Assembly (NCBI GenBank): GCA_028716785.1
Contig: JAQUPD010000006.1
Location: 1-64,000, forward strand
Direction of reading: 5' to 3'
DNA length: 64,000 nt
Origin: Fidelibacterota bacterium
Lineage (GTDB): Bacteria; Fidelibacterota; Fidelibacteria; Fidelibacterales; Fidelibacteraceae
Part shown: positions 53,490 through 62,775 of the stretch, in pieces
Numbering within the stretch: position 1 is the stretch's first letter
Layout of the letters: every line of letters starts with the position of its first letter
Made by a program: the position numbers and the translations under genes
Notes under the pieces: generated by a model
Database searches by the model: none
Told to the model about the DNA's origin: nothing
What the model saw: the letters and a program-made list of their open reading frames with translations, nothing else

Positions 53490-56400
53490 ATGAGAATTCA
53501 CCGAATAAAACATATTCTCTCACTAAACATTCTTTTCATGAGTTTAGGTTTTATGGCTTGTGATAAAGAGTCGATAGACCTTGAAAATGTTGAATTTTTG
53601 GGGCCTTATCCGGGATCAAAAATTTTGGGGAATGGAACATTTTGCCTTTCAGCGTCAGGATTACCGCGAGACACCTTAGCCTTGCCCGGCATTCAAACTC
53701 TGTATCTTAAAGATTATACGCGAAATTTTGTCAACTCCATTCGTTTAGACCTAAAAGGGGTTCAGGGCCCTCAGTGGCTTGCTTCTTCAAGCGATCCTTT
53801 TTTTGCTGAAGCAACCCAATGGAAAGCAGGGTCTCTTCAGTATGTAACACGTCTTTATGCCCTTCCTGATCCAAACATAATGGCCTTTGTATGGGAAGGA
53901 GAAATTGTCAATACGGGTCATCGAAAAATTTCCTTTTATCTTGAACCCATTTTTGATTTTTCCCGTCCTAGTACCGCTGATTATGGCGAGACCAAGGTTC
54001 AGTATTTTGTGGATGAATTTATTTTAACGGTAGGTTTTACAAATCCTCAAAAAAATGATATTGAAAAGGGATACTTTAGCAGATCAATTACCTTGGCGCC
54101 TTCTGAACGTCATAAATTTTCTTTATTAGTGACAATTTCAGAAAATCAGCTTCAGGGATTACACGTTTGGGATACCTTAGCCGTGAAAGACCTTCGATCT
54201 TTTGCTCAGGCAGGATGGGAAGCCTGGCTTGCCGAAGGAGAAGAGCCGTCTTTTGTCTCTCGGGAGGATTCGCTTCGCTTCCGCGCCAACCTTGTCTCGG
54301 TGAAAGCTCTTACCTTAAACGGTGCTGTCCCTGCAGATATTACCGGCCAGTTTGTTACAAATGGACTCCCACAGCTTTATCCTCGTGATGCTTTCATGAC
54401 AGCCCGCATGTTTTTGGAAACGGGGCACCTCTCTGAAGTAAGGCAAATTCTTTGTTTTTGGGAAAATGTTCCCTATAAAGAAACAGGGGAGTGGTTCGCT
54501 CGCTATGATGCCTTTGGTAGTCCCACTGAAGGGGGAAGTGGCGCACGATATGATGTGCCAGAGTGGGATAGCAATGGCTATTATACAACTCTTGTTTATG
54601 ATGCGTTTCTTCGACATCACATATGGATTGGCGATTTTCAGCGTATTCAAGAACTTTTGAATTTTGTTGAACTCCGGTTAAGTTCCGATGGCTTGCTTTA
54701 CGAAGGGGGAATTGTGGAATGGGAAGGATTTCTTCCTTCAACCAATATGAGTCTGGCAGCAGCTTTTAAACAAGCTGCTTTTATGGCAACATGGAGAAAT
54801 GAAAAAAACTTGTCCTCACGATGGCTCACTATCGCCAAAAGCATAGATAAAGGATTGGAAAGGCTCTTCGATCCTATAGACAAAACCTATAAAGATTTAA
54901 GACATAACACCTACGCCTGGAACACCTCGGCACTTTTTGGATGGATTTGGGGCTATGAAGACCATCAGCACCTGCAACTTAGCACTGAATATTGGTGGAA
55001 TCACTGTCGAAAAATGGAGAATGGCATCCAATATTTTGATAGTGAAGGCTATGGGGATGACCTTTTTGGATTTACGACCGCCGCAATGGCTCAGTATTAT
55101 GCTGCTCATCACAGATCAGACCGTTATTTGCCCTTAAAAACTTGGCTCGATGCGAATACAAATATCTACGGACTAATGCCAGAGCGTATTTACTACCCTT
55201 CTCAGGACGGAAAAATAAGTGAAGCGTCACCCCTTACATGGTGTTCTGCAGAATATGTGATGGCCCTTTTGGAAGGATCCAGACACTTGATGTTAAGTGA
55301 AGATATTCAACAAACAGAAAAATTGGCAAGCAGCTTGTGTCAAAACGTACTCTCGGCACAGATTCCTCTTAAGGATTCCCTATCCCGCGAGGCATGTGTC
55401 CATTTTTTAAAAGACCCTTCTTTTTGGCAAAATAATTTTTGTCGTGATAAAGAAACCATTGAAGCCCTTTTAGGCTCAGCATCCCTTAAAAGAGCTGGAA
55501 TTTCTGTCAATATGGGCTCCTATCCCTTAACGTTGCTCAATGATACCCCTTTTGATATTCCCTTTCGTATTTCTCTCACACAACCTGTAAGTCGTATACA
55601 CGTTGTGTCCAAATATGCCACACCAGACTGGCTCATTGAAACACCCTCGGTAAATGAAAAGGGCAAATATACTGTTCGTGTAATTCCTTCTCTTTCCTTA
55701 CCTGTTTCGGATCACTTTGGCTACTTTTTGGTGGAATGGAATTTTTATGTGGAAGATCTTTGTGTCCCTATTCTTTTTCCTATTCACTATCATATTCTTT
55801 CTCCGTACAAAATATTTTTAAAAGATTCGCTTGTTGTAAACAATCCCGTTTTTTTCGGTCTAAACAGATCAGATAGTCCCATTTATCTTTGGTGGGATGA
55901 GGATTCTTTGAGTCAAACACTGACATTACTGCCAGGTTTTGAGGATGAGTTCGTTATTCCTTTTCCTGATACAGCAAACTGGATAGATAGCCTTCATCTC
56001 CATATTTTGTATCATAACGAAGAGTATGTTGAATCTTTTACCTGGATACCTTGCTGGGAAATTGATCTTTCAGAAGGCTGGGAATTTAATCCAATCCAAC
56101 AGGTGAATCAGTGTTATAAACTTGAATATCAAGACTCCTTTTGGAATGCGATTCCCGTTCCTGCTTTTTGGGAAGATGTTGGATTTCCTACCCTGAATGG
56201 TACGTATTGGTATCGAAAAGTCTTTTCGTTGCCCCATACTTTTCATAATCATCGAATATGGCTGGATTTTGGGGGAATCGATGATGAAGATGAAACCTTT
56301 ATTAATTGTGATAGAGTGGGTACCACAGCAGGATGGACTCTTTATCGACGATACCAAATTTCTCCTGGAAAAGCTTGGATTTTGTGGAATAAAAATAATT

Positions 56401-56510
56401 TTATTCACGTGAAAGTGACAGATTTGGGTGATAAAGGAGGAATATATAAGGGGCCGGTACGATTTTTAATTGAAAAGACCCCAAAAAGTCAAGATGTTCT
56501 TGTAGAATAG
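53490..56510 (+). CDS. Lipoprotein with glucoamylase-like (GH15-type) catalytic region and jelly-roll C-terminus
   Basis: 1006 residues. N-terminal signal with FMAC lipobox (Cys about 24). Residues about 30-260 are a beta-rich super-sandwich. Residues about 270-620 form an alpha/alpha barrel with QLYPRDAFMTARMFLETG, EWDSNGYYTTLVYDAFL, SLAAAFKQAAFMATW, NTSALFGWIWGYEDH and ASPLTWCSAEYVMALL. The final W-C/S-A-E-x-x-x-A-L pattern and YPRDA resemble GH15/GH65-type glycosidases. Residues about 840-1000 look like the GH2 sugar-binding jelly roll (GTYWYRKVFSLP, IWLDFGGIDDED, NFIHVKVTD). Catalytic acids are not assigned. Likely an outer-membrane glycan hydrolase; substrate unknown. Confidence 0.75.
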   Translation: MRIHRIKHILSLNILFMSLGFMACDKESIDLENVEFLGPYPGSKILGNGTFCLSASGLPRDTLALPGIQTLYLKDYTRNFVNSIRLDLKGVQGPQWLASSSDPFFAEATQWKAGSLQYVTRLYALPDPNIMAFVWEGEIVNTGHRKISFYLEPIFDFSRPSTADYGETKVQYFVDEFILTVGFTNPQKNDIEKGYFSRSITLAPSERHKFSLLVTISENQLQGLHVWDTLAVKDLRSFAQAGWEAWLAEGEEPSFVSREDSLRFRANLVSVKALTLNGAVPADITGQFVTNGLPQLYPRDAFMTARMFLETGHLSEVRQILCFWENVPYKETGEWFARYDAFGSPTEGGSGARYDVPEWDSNGYYTTLVYDAFLRHHIWIGDFQRIQELLNFVELRLSSDGLLYEGGIVEWEGFLPSTNMSLAAAFKQAAFMATWRNEKNLSSRWLTIAKSIDKGLERLFDPIDKTYKDLRHNTYAWNTSALFGWIWGYEDHQHLQLSTEYWWNHCRKMENGIQYFDSEGYGDDLFGFTTAAMAQYYAAHHRSDRYLPLKTWLDANTNIYGLMPERIYYPSQDGKISEASPLTWCSAEYVMALLEGSRHLMLSEDIQQTEKLASSLCQNVLSAQIPLKDSLSREACVHFLKDPSFWQNNFCRDKETIEALLGSASLKRAGISVNMGSYPLTLLNDTPFDIPFRISLTQPVSRIHVVSKYATPDWLIETPSVNEKGKYTVRVIPSLSLPVSDHFGYFLVEWNFYVEDLCVPILFPIHYHILSPYKIFLKDSLVVNNPVFFGLNRSDSPIYLWWDEDSLSQTLTLLPGFEDEFVIPFPDTANWIDSLHLHILYHNEEYVESFTWIPCWEIDLSEGWEFNPIQQVNQCYKLEYQDSFWNAIPVPAFWEDVGFPTLNGTYWYRKVFSLPHTFHNHRIWLDFGGIDDEDETFINCDRVGTTAGWTLYRRYQISPGKAWILWNKNNFIHVKVTDLGDKGGIYKGPVRFLIEKTPKSQDVLVE

Positions 56511-56529
56511 CTGATAAGAAAAGGTTACA

Positions 56530-58764
56530 ATGAAGAAAATTTTTCCTTTCTTTTTATGGTTTATTTGTGGATTAGGGATGGTAAATGCGGAGGAAGTTAG
56601 CCATTATCCAAAAGTTGGTTTGGCTCTTAGTGGGGGTGGTGCAAAAGGAATTTCTCATGCAGGGGTGATCAAAGCTTTTGAAGAATCAGGAATACCCATT
56701 CATTGCATCAGTGGAGTAAGTGCGGGGGCACTTATTGCAGGGCTTTATGCTTCAGGATGGGAGATCCATCAGCTCGAAACATTTCTGAAATCTGCAGAGG
56801 TATGGGACCTATTTGCTGGCATTCAAGATAGGCGGGATATTCCTATCGAAAACCGAATGGATGCCCTGCCAGAACAAGTAAATATTTTTCTTGATGAAGA
56901 AGGGAGTACGCTCTTACCCATGGGATTGATATCAGATAGACAGATTAAACAATTTCTACAGATTGAAACTCTTCCAGCACAAGTGTATTCTAAAGGAAAT
57001 TTTGATTCCTTGGCACTTCCACTCCGTGTGGTAGCTGCCGATATGTTCGAACAAAAAGCGGTATCTTTCTCACAAGGGAATCTGGCAGAAATCATGCGAG
57101 CTTCTATGGCTTATCCCATTGTTTTTGAACCCATTTTTTTGGATACAACCCTTTATATGGATGGAGGGTTTTATGATAATTTGCCAATAAATGCGACAAA
57201 AGAAATGGGTGCTGACTTTGTTATTGCTGTAAATGTCAGCGATATCCCCCCGAAAAAAGAAGAAATTTCCGATATTGAAGATATTTTTTCCTATTTAAAT
57301 ACTGTCCTTACAGCCAGAAGTGATTCAGAAGCGGTGAGTGGTTATGATTATTTTATTCAAATTAATAATCCTGATATAACGATGTTCGAATTTTTAAAAG
57401 GAGATATCCTTTTTGAACGGGGATATGAAGCTGGTCTTAAAGCAGCTCAAGAGCTCCACGCAATGTTTGAAGAACGATGGGATACCACTGCCCTTCACAA
57501 AAAACAACAAACAATCCGCACATGGCTGGATGATCGGGCAGGTTATAAAATTTTAATTCAGGGCAATAAACGCTTTTCTAATGAACAAATTTTAAATCTT
57601 ATGAGCTATCAGGAGAATTCTCCCTATTCGTTGGAAATGCTTAATAAAGATATCGATAGGCTCTATGGAAGTGGCTATTTTAGTGATATTGATGTGTCTG
57701 CCAATGAAATTCCTGGCACAGATTCTATCACCTTTATTCTTATCCTTAAAGAAAATGTAAATCGTAGCATACAAGGTGGTTTATATTTTGATAGCAATGC
57801 TGGAATGAATATTTATGTCACTGAATTTAACCGACAACTTTTTAATACCTCCATGTTTTTGAAAAATTATGTGTTTATCGGGAATTATCACATGGGTGCC
57901 CAAACCAAGCTATCAGGGATTCAGACCCTTGAATTTCCCTTCATTAAATTTCGTTTTACTCGATCATTTCAAATTGCAGCCCACCGCTATCAATACGATA
58001 CCAACCTTTTCGATTCACACACCCTTCGTAAAAATATGTTCAAAATAAGTCTTTTAGCATCAGCATCCATCGATTGGAATCGCCTTATGCATGTTGAAAG
58101 TGGCATTGTTTCTGGGGGCTATCAGCCCTCACAAACAAATATTCATGATTACATCCGACGATTAAATACCGAAAACCCCTATCTTTACCTGAGTATTTTT
58201 TATCTTGAGGATAAGCGGACACGCATTACACCCATTGATGCAGGATATGCCTTTGAGATAACCCTTAATGGTGGGCGGTCTTTTTTGGAAGAATTTCACC
58301 CTGTTCTTAAGATGGATAAATATGCTGCCTATTATCTAAAGGGAGAAGCAAAATTTACAGGTGGTAAATGGTTAAATCGCCGTTTTGGCTTTTTTGGGGA
58401 TGTCCACATAAGCCATATCCTAGGCTATCCACCCCTTTTGGAATTTATCAAGCCAGATAATCCCGAGCATTTGCGGTATTTTATAGGTAAAGACTTTTTA
58501 ACAACAGATTTAAAAGGGGGATCTTTAGGGGTTGTTTACAATATTTGGATGGATAACTTATGGTTGAAACCCAAAATATTTATCAATCATCGTACCTTTC
58601 GAACATGGCAAGATGTTAAAAAATATGACTCCTTTTTTGATTATGGCTTAGAAATCCCTCTAATTTATGATACCATTTTAGGACCCATTAGCTATGGAAT
58701 AGTATTTCATAAAGAAGATAAATTTCAATTAAATTCATGGGCAAGGATAGGTTTTGAATTTTAG
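56530..58764 (+). CDS. patatin-like phospholipase with BamA-type barrel (type Vd autotransporter-like)
   Basis: 744 residues. Signal peptide about 1-21. Patatin domain about 28-320: LALSGGGAKGISHAGV (oxyanion hole), GVSAGAL with nucleophile Ser in GxSxG, and the catalytic Asp in DGGFYDNLPI. A POTRA-like domain spans about 340-420 (ILIQGNKRFSNEQILNL). The C-terminal half has alternating hydrophobic strands ending in Phe, a BamA/Omp85-type barrel. The order matches PlpD/FplA-type proteins, which display or release a phospholipase at the cell surface. All catalytic residues are present. Confidence 0.92.
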   Translation: MKKIFPFFLWFICGLGMVNAEEVSHYPKVGLALSGGGAKGISHAGVIKAFEESGIPIHCISGVSAGALIAGLYASGWEIHQLETFLKSAEVWDLFAGIQDRRDIPIENRMDALPEQVNIFLDEEGSTLLPMGLISDRQIKQFLQIETLPAQVYSKGNFDSLALPLRVVAADMFEQKAVSFSQGNLAEIMRASMAYPIVFEPIFLDTTLYMDGGFYDNLPINATKEMGADFVIAVNVSDIPPKKEEISDIEDIFSYLNTVLTARSDSEAVSGYDYFIQINNPDITMFEFLKGDILFERGYEAGLKAAQELHAMFEERWDTTALHKKQQTIRTWLDDRAGYKILIQGNKRFSNEQILNLMSYQENSPYSLEMLNKDIDRLYGSGYFSDIDVSANEIPGTDSITFILILKENVNRSIQGGLYFDSNAGMNIYVTEFNRQLFNTSMFLKNYVFIGNYHMGAQTKLSGIQTLEFPFIKFRFTRSFQIAAHRYQYDTNLFDSHTLRKNMFKISLLASASIDWNRLMHVESGIVSGGYQPSQTNIHDYIRRLNTENPYLYLSIFYLEDKRTRITPIDAGYAFEITLNGGRSFLEEFHPVLKMDKYAAYYLKGEAKFTGGKWLNRRFGFFGDVHISHILGYPPLLEFIKPDNPEHLRYFIGKDFLTTDLKGGSLGVVYNIWMDNLWLKPKIFINHRTFRTWQDVKKYDSFFDYGLEIPLIYDTILGPISYGIVFHKEDKFQLNSWARIGFEF

Positions 58765-58788
58765 CAAATTCTGAAAGGAGGAATATCC

Positions 58789-59490
58789 ATGAGTCGCTCA
58801 AATCTTTCTCAGAAAAAAGTCATTGCTATTGTGTTGATTGTTTTAGCCGTTTTAATTTTTCTTAATAACGTTTTTGACTGGCATTTCTTTGCTTCGTTAA
58901 ATAAGTTATGGCCTTTGTTACTCATTCTATTTGGCCTTGTACACCTCATTTCAACCCATGGGAATAAAACGTTAGGGACTATTGTTTTAGTTCTGGGTAT
59001 TATTTTTCAACTGATAGCACTTAATTCGTTACATTTTAATTTTACCGATTTATTCTGGCCTGCTCTGCTTTTAATCCTTGGAGTTAGTTTATTGAGAAAG
59101 AATCCTGTTCAAGGAACATCTTCGAAAGAGGGTGCACCGTCAGGAAAAGATATTTTAGATCATTTTGGAATCTTTAGCGGATCAAAGCAAACTTTTGTTT
59201 CTCAGGATTTTAAGGGAGGAAGCTGCAATGTTCTTTTTGGGGGCGTGCAAATCGATTTAAAAGCGGTAAAAACAAATCAAAAAGAGCTTACCATTAATCT
59301 CTCTGCTCTTTTTGGGGGGATTGATTTGGCTGTTCCAAACACATGGAAGGTTAACGCCAAAGGGACTCCTATTTTAGGAGGATTTACAGATAATCGAAAA
59401 GACATCACATCTGATCCTGAAGCACCAGTTCTTGAAATTCATTACTTTGTATTTTGTGGGGGTATTTCTCTTGTTGATGACCTTAAATAA
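58789..59490 (+). CDS. LiaF-like membrane protein with cell-wall-stress domain
   Basis: 233 residues. Four hydrophobic segments occupy about 9-105 (LNKLWPLLLILFGLVHLI and LFWPALLLILGVSLL are typical of the LiaI-LiaF N-terminal region). The C-terminal half (about 130-232) has repeated beta strands: FGGVQIDLKAV, LFGGIDLAVPNTW and VFCGGISLVDDLK, matching the LiaF-like domain. In Bacillota LiaF restrains the LiaRS stress system; in other phyla the role is open. GAAAGGAGG precedes ATG 58789. No LiaR/S genes were found here. Confidence 0.82.
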   Translation: MSRSNLSQKKVIAIVLIVLAVLIFLNNVFDWHFFASLNKLWPLLLILFGLVHLISTHGNKTLGTIVLVLGIIFQLIALNSLHFNFTDLFWPALLLILGVSLLRKNPVQGTSSKEGAPSGKDILDHFGIFSGSKQTFVSQDFKGGSCNVLFGGVQIDLKAVKTNQKELTINLSALFGGIDLAVPNTWKVNAKGTPILGGFTDNRKDITSDPEAPVLEIHYFVFCGGISLVDDLK

Positions 59491-59518
59491 GTCGGTCATT
59501 TCTAAAAAAGATTGGAGT

Positions 59519-59619
59519 TAAGCTTTTATAAGGCTTAGTGGAAGTGATGAATGCCCTCGCCATCACAGAATCTTGAAGGGAATTCAAAGTCCTTCTCTCT
59601 GCTAAAGAAGGACTTTGAA
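59519..59619. other. Tandem hairpins in the gap before the YihY gene
   Basis: In 185 intergenic bases, GTGATG (59544-59549) pairs with CATCAC (59561-59566) and, just downstream, a perfect 14-base arm TTCAAAGTCCTTCT (59583-59596) pairs with AGAAGGACTTTGAA (59606-59619) over a 9-base loop. A weak AAGC/GCTT pair precedes them. No T-run follows, so a simple Rho-independent terminator is unlikely. It could be an RNA structure, attenuator or protein-binding dyad. Confidence 0.5.
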
Positions 59620-59675
59620 CACATCATGGAAATTCTCTTTTAAATTCTATAAAATAAGAGATGTAAGAAGAAAAG

Positions 59676-61124
59676 ATGGTGACTGAAGAGACATATTTTT
59701 CTTCTTTGATTCAGAGAATCAAAGATAAATTAGAAGCAATATTCCCTTATGAAATTGAAGAGAAGGGTCATGTAAAAAAGTTTATTCTTCGAGTCGGTTG
59801 GATTTGTTCAATAACCTTTAAAAAATTCATAAATGATTTATGTTTTGAGCAAGCGGCTGGCTTGGCATATATCACGGTGATTTCTTTAATTCCTCTTTCG
59901 GTTTTATTTTTTAGTATTGCAGGCGCCTTTGGAGTTGGCGAAGAAATTATTAATTATGTACAGGATCGTGTCTTTCCATTTGTCGCTCCAGAATTTCATG
60001 AGCAATTAAGTGTCTGGCTCGAAAGATATATTTCACCAACAGCATTTCGAGGCATAAAAAGCGGCATTATTGGGTTGATTGCGATTGTGAGTTTGTTGTT
60101 AGCTTCCATGGCTGTGTTTGTGATGGCTGAAAGAGTTTTTAATCACATTTGGAAAGTCCGTGAAAGGCGGAGTTATTTTCAAAAAGTGATTGCCTTTTGG
60201 GTGCTTTTAACCACAAGTCCCTTTCTTATCCTTACGTCTATTTGGTTCATGAATTATCTTAATCCACCCGGTGGTGTGATCGATCAGCTGATTCAAACCT
60301 CTTTGGCATTTCGACTTTTGTATAATACCCTTGTCCCCCTAGCTGTGAGCTTTTTAGCCTTTACCCTTATAAATATTATTGTTCCTTCCATTCACGTAAA
60401 ACTGAAATATGCTGCGGTGGGAGGAATCGCGTCAGCAATTCTCTGGGAAATTTCAAAAAGAGGATTTTATCTCTACGTGGGACGTATTGGCCATGTGACA
60501 AACTTTTATAAATCCCTAGCAACAATCCCCCTCTTTCTCATTTGGATCTATTTAACCTGGGTTTTGATTTTGTTGGGTGCTCAATTGGCATATACTTTTC
60601 AAAATAAGATAATCCTACAAAAACTCCACGAATATCAGTATAAAGATCGCTTTTATTCAAAAAAGTTTCTCGCTGTGATGATTCTTGCCTATATAGGAAA
60701 AGCGTTTCGTAAAGGCGAAACCGTCCCTACATTAGATGAAATTAGCCAAAAGACAGGTATTCAAATTGAAATATTAGATGAAGTTACAAACGTTCTTGTC
60801 CAACATGATTTTCTCTTTCCAAATACAGCTTTAAACCGAGCCTATTTTTTGGAAAAAGATCCCCGCTATATTTACCTTTCAGATGTTATTCGATGTGTCC
60901 ATCTTGATGAGTATCCAGCAGAAACACGTATTTTCCCCGGGTCAGGATACAGAAAAGCGTCAGAAAAAGATCCTATTATGCAAAAGACACAAGCTATTTT
61001 TTCCCAGGTTTATTATGAGATGTCGATGGGGTTATCCAAAATGACACTGGATACTCTTCTGAATGGTGAAAATAAGCTTCTTGAAGCAAACTCCTCAGAT
61101 GATATAAAAGAAGTTCATGCTTAA
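59676..61124 (+). CDS. YihY/BrkB-family inner-membrane protein with C-terminal winged-helix extension
   Basis: 482 residues. Six hydrophobic segments in residues 30-315 carry the YihY/virulence-factor-BrkB pattern: GLAYITVISLIPLSVLFFS, AVFVMAERVFNHIW, AVGGIASAILWEISKRGFYLYV and IPLFLIWIYLTWVLILLGAQL. After residue 330 is a soluble tail with TVPTLDEISQKTGIQIEILDEV, which looks like a winged-helix DNA-binding-like fold found on some family members. Once called RNase BN, this family is now treated as a transporter-like protein of unknown function. The start is ATG 59676. Confidence 0.87.
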   Translation: MVTEETYFSSLIQRIKDKLEAIFPYEIEEKGHVKKFILRVGWICSITFKKFINDLCFEQAAGLAYITVISLIPLSVLFFSIAGAFGVGEEIINYVQDRVFPFVAPEFHEQLSVWLERYISPTAFRGIKSGIIGLIAIVSLLLASMAVFVMAERVFNHIWKVRERRSYFQKVIAFWVLLTTSPFLILTSIWFMNYLNPPGGVIDQLIQTSLAFRLLYNTLVPLAVSFLAFTLINIIVPSIHVKLKYAAVGGIASAILWEISKRGFYLYVGRIGHVTNFYKSLATIPLFLIWIYLTWVLILLGAQLAYTFQNKIILQKLHEYQYKDRFYSKKFLAVMILAYIGKAFRKGETVPTLDEISQKTGIQIEILDEVTNVLVQHDFLFPNTALNRAYFLEKDPRYIYLSDVIRCVHLDEYPAETRIFPGSGYRKASEKDPIMQKTQAIFSQVYYEMSMGLSKMTLDTLLNGENKLLEANSSDDIKEVHA

Positions 61125-61236
61125 AGGATGGATTGCGCTATTCGCCATGAAGAATTTTTTTGAAATCATGAGGCCTTTTCTAAATGTCCAAAAAATTACC
61201 TATCTTTACTCGTGTAAAGTTTGAATATATTCTTTG

Positions 61237-61271
61237 TCCTTTTGGCGTGGGAACAAAAATGCCAAGAAGGA
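61237..61271. other. Bulged inverted repeat before a small outer-membrane protein gene
   Basis: TCCTTTTGGC (61237-61246) pairs with GCCAAGAAGGA (61261-61271) apart from one bulged base, across a 14-base loop, in the 199-base gap between the YihY gene and the next gene. No T-run follows. It might shape the leader of the downstream gene. Seen directly; function unknown. Confidence 0.35.
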
Positions 61272-61323
61272 TTAAATATAAAGGCTTGAGATAATGCGTG
61301 CAATCAATAACGTTGAGTAAAAG

Positions 61324-61923
61324 ATGAAAAAAATTGCAATACTTTTGATAATTTTTTCAACAGTTCTTTTGGGTCGTACGCCAGAATCCATGTCAAATAT
61401 TCAGCGTTTTACTGCCTTGGATGTTCATGTGACAAATTTTGGAACAGGCCTCGGTGGTTATTACCAATTTTCGCCTATTGGTCGTTTTCATCCAGGTATC
61501 AATGCCCTTTTTGTAATTGTGTCTGGGAAAGATGAATATACTTGGTACGATATTTATGGGTATCCACATGTGGAAAATGAAGTAAGTTTGAATATTATCA
61601 ATCTTGGCGTAAATGGGAAATATCACTTGTTTAAAGGGAAACTCGCCAATACCTTTTCTCCCTTTATCAGTGCGAAAATAGATTATGCCCTCGCTCTGGA
61701 CACGCCTGAAGGTGTTCGGTTTACGGAAAAAATAAAACACATTGATCGTGTAAATGGTATAAATACAGGATTTTTTGGTGGTGTAGATTTCGCAGTGGGC
61801 GAAGATTATGGTTTTTCAATCGCCATCGGAAATCAGTGGAATTACTTTGAACGTAAAGTAGATAATCAAAAAGTCTGGGATGGAACATCAATTGTCATTC
61901 AATATGGCAAAATTATTCCCTAA
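61324..61923 (+). CDS. Small outer-membrane beta-barrel-like protein
   Basis: 199 residues. Signal peptide about 1-17 (IAILLIIFSTVLLG). The mature part alternates polar and hydrophobic residues in about eight strands with aromatic residues at the ends (GLGGYYQFSPIGRFH, GVNGKYHLF, GFSIAIGNQWNYFE) and finishes with QYGKIIP. It resembles small OmpA/OmpW-like barrels only in general pattern; I do not recognise a family. ATG 61324 has AGTAAAAG upstream. Confidence 0.65.
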   Translation: MKKIAILLIIFSTVLLGRTPESMSNIQRFTALDVHVTNFGTGLGGYYQFSPIGRFHPGINALFVIVSGKDEYTWYDIYGYPHVENEVSLNIINLGVNGKYHLFKGKLANTFSPFISAKIDYALALDTPEGVRFTEKIKHIDRVNGINTGFFGGVDFAVGEDYGFSIAIGNQWNYFERKVDNQKVWDGTSIVIQYGKIIP

Positions 61924-62055
61924 ACGGAACGGAGCAATTCCTCTTTTAACTTTTTTTACATGAAGCATACCTAGTGCATGTATCAGGGCATCTCTCTTTC
62001 CTCTGAAGGGGTTAAAAGGTCAATTTTTTGAGAGTCGGAAGAAAGACATCGCACG

Positions 62056-62775
62056 ATGGCAAATGAACAGTATGTATACGTCCCCTCGTGGCATCCTGAC
62101 CAAGTTGACGTAGAAATTCAGCAGGATGAACATCATCACCTTTTTCGCGTGTTGCGGAAAATTCGGGGTGATCACATCATTATTGTGAATGGAAAAGGCG
62201 CTGGCGCTGTTGCTGAAATTTGTGACATCACCAAAGAAAAGACCCGATGTCAGATTCTAACCGTTCTTGAATCGCCGAGGACCTCTCGCTATCAAGTTCA
62301 TCTTGCCGTTGGTGTTATTCGTCGGCCACGATGGGAATGGTTGCTTGAGAAAACAGTAGAGTTGGGTGTTTCAACCCTTATTCCCCTTTATTCTCAATTT
62401 ACTCTTCGAAATTCCTCTTCTCCCGAAAGAGAACAAAAAATAATGATTTCAGCCCTTAAGCAATGTGGTCGTTTTACGTTACCCCTTCTTACTAAACCAA
62501 TATCGTTTCAGGAAGCTATTAAAAAAGCATCGGGAGAAAAAATTTTGCTCCATTATGCTCCGGAAGTGTCATATTTAAGCGATCTTTCTCTAAAAGGAAA
62601 TGAAATTACCCTTTTTATTGGACCTGAAGGTGGATTTTCAAAAGAGGAAGTTGCGTATGCAGATCAAGAAAACGTTCAAAAAGCCCATTTGGGTAATATA
62701 AGACTTCGGACCGAAACTGCAGCCATAAACAGTGCTGCCTATTTTACCTATTGGAAAAAGGAGGTTTATCCATGA
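62056..62775 (+). CDS. rsmE: 16S rRNA (uracil1498-N3)-methyltransferase
   Basis: 239 residues. SPOUT-fold methyltransferase that modifies U1498 of 16S rRNA near the decoding centre. N-terminal PUA-like region with HHLFRVLRKIRGDHI; SPOUT core with RRPRWEWLLEKTVELGVSTL, LFIGPEGGFSKEEV and the knot loop NIRLRTETAAINSAAY. Length typical. The last 4 bases overlap the HIT gene. Confidence 0.95.
   Translation: MANEQYVYVPSWHPDQVDVEIQQDEHHHLFRVLRKIRGDHIIIVNGKGAGAVAEICDITKEKTRCQILTVLESPRTSRYQVHLAVGVIRRPRWEWLLEKTVELGVSTLIPLYSQFTLRNSSSPEREQKIMISALKQCGRFTLPLLTKPISFQEAIKKASGEKILLHYAPEVSYLSDLSLKGNEITLFIGPEGGFSKEEVAYADQENVQKAHLGNIRLRTETAAINSAAYFTYWKKEVYP

Noticed and set aside
54315-54741. Two overlapping minus-strand frames of 111 and 115 codons
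   Set aside because: Antisense shadows of the intact GH15-like gene, which has a clear family pattern in its own frame.
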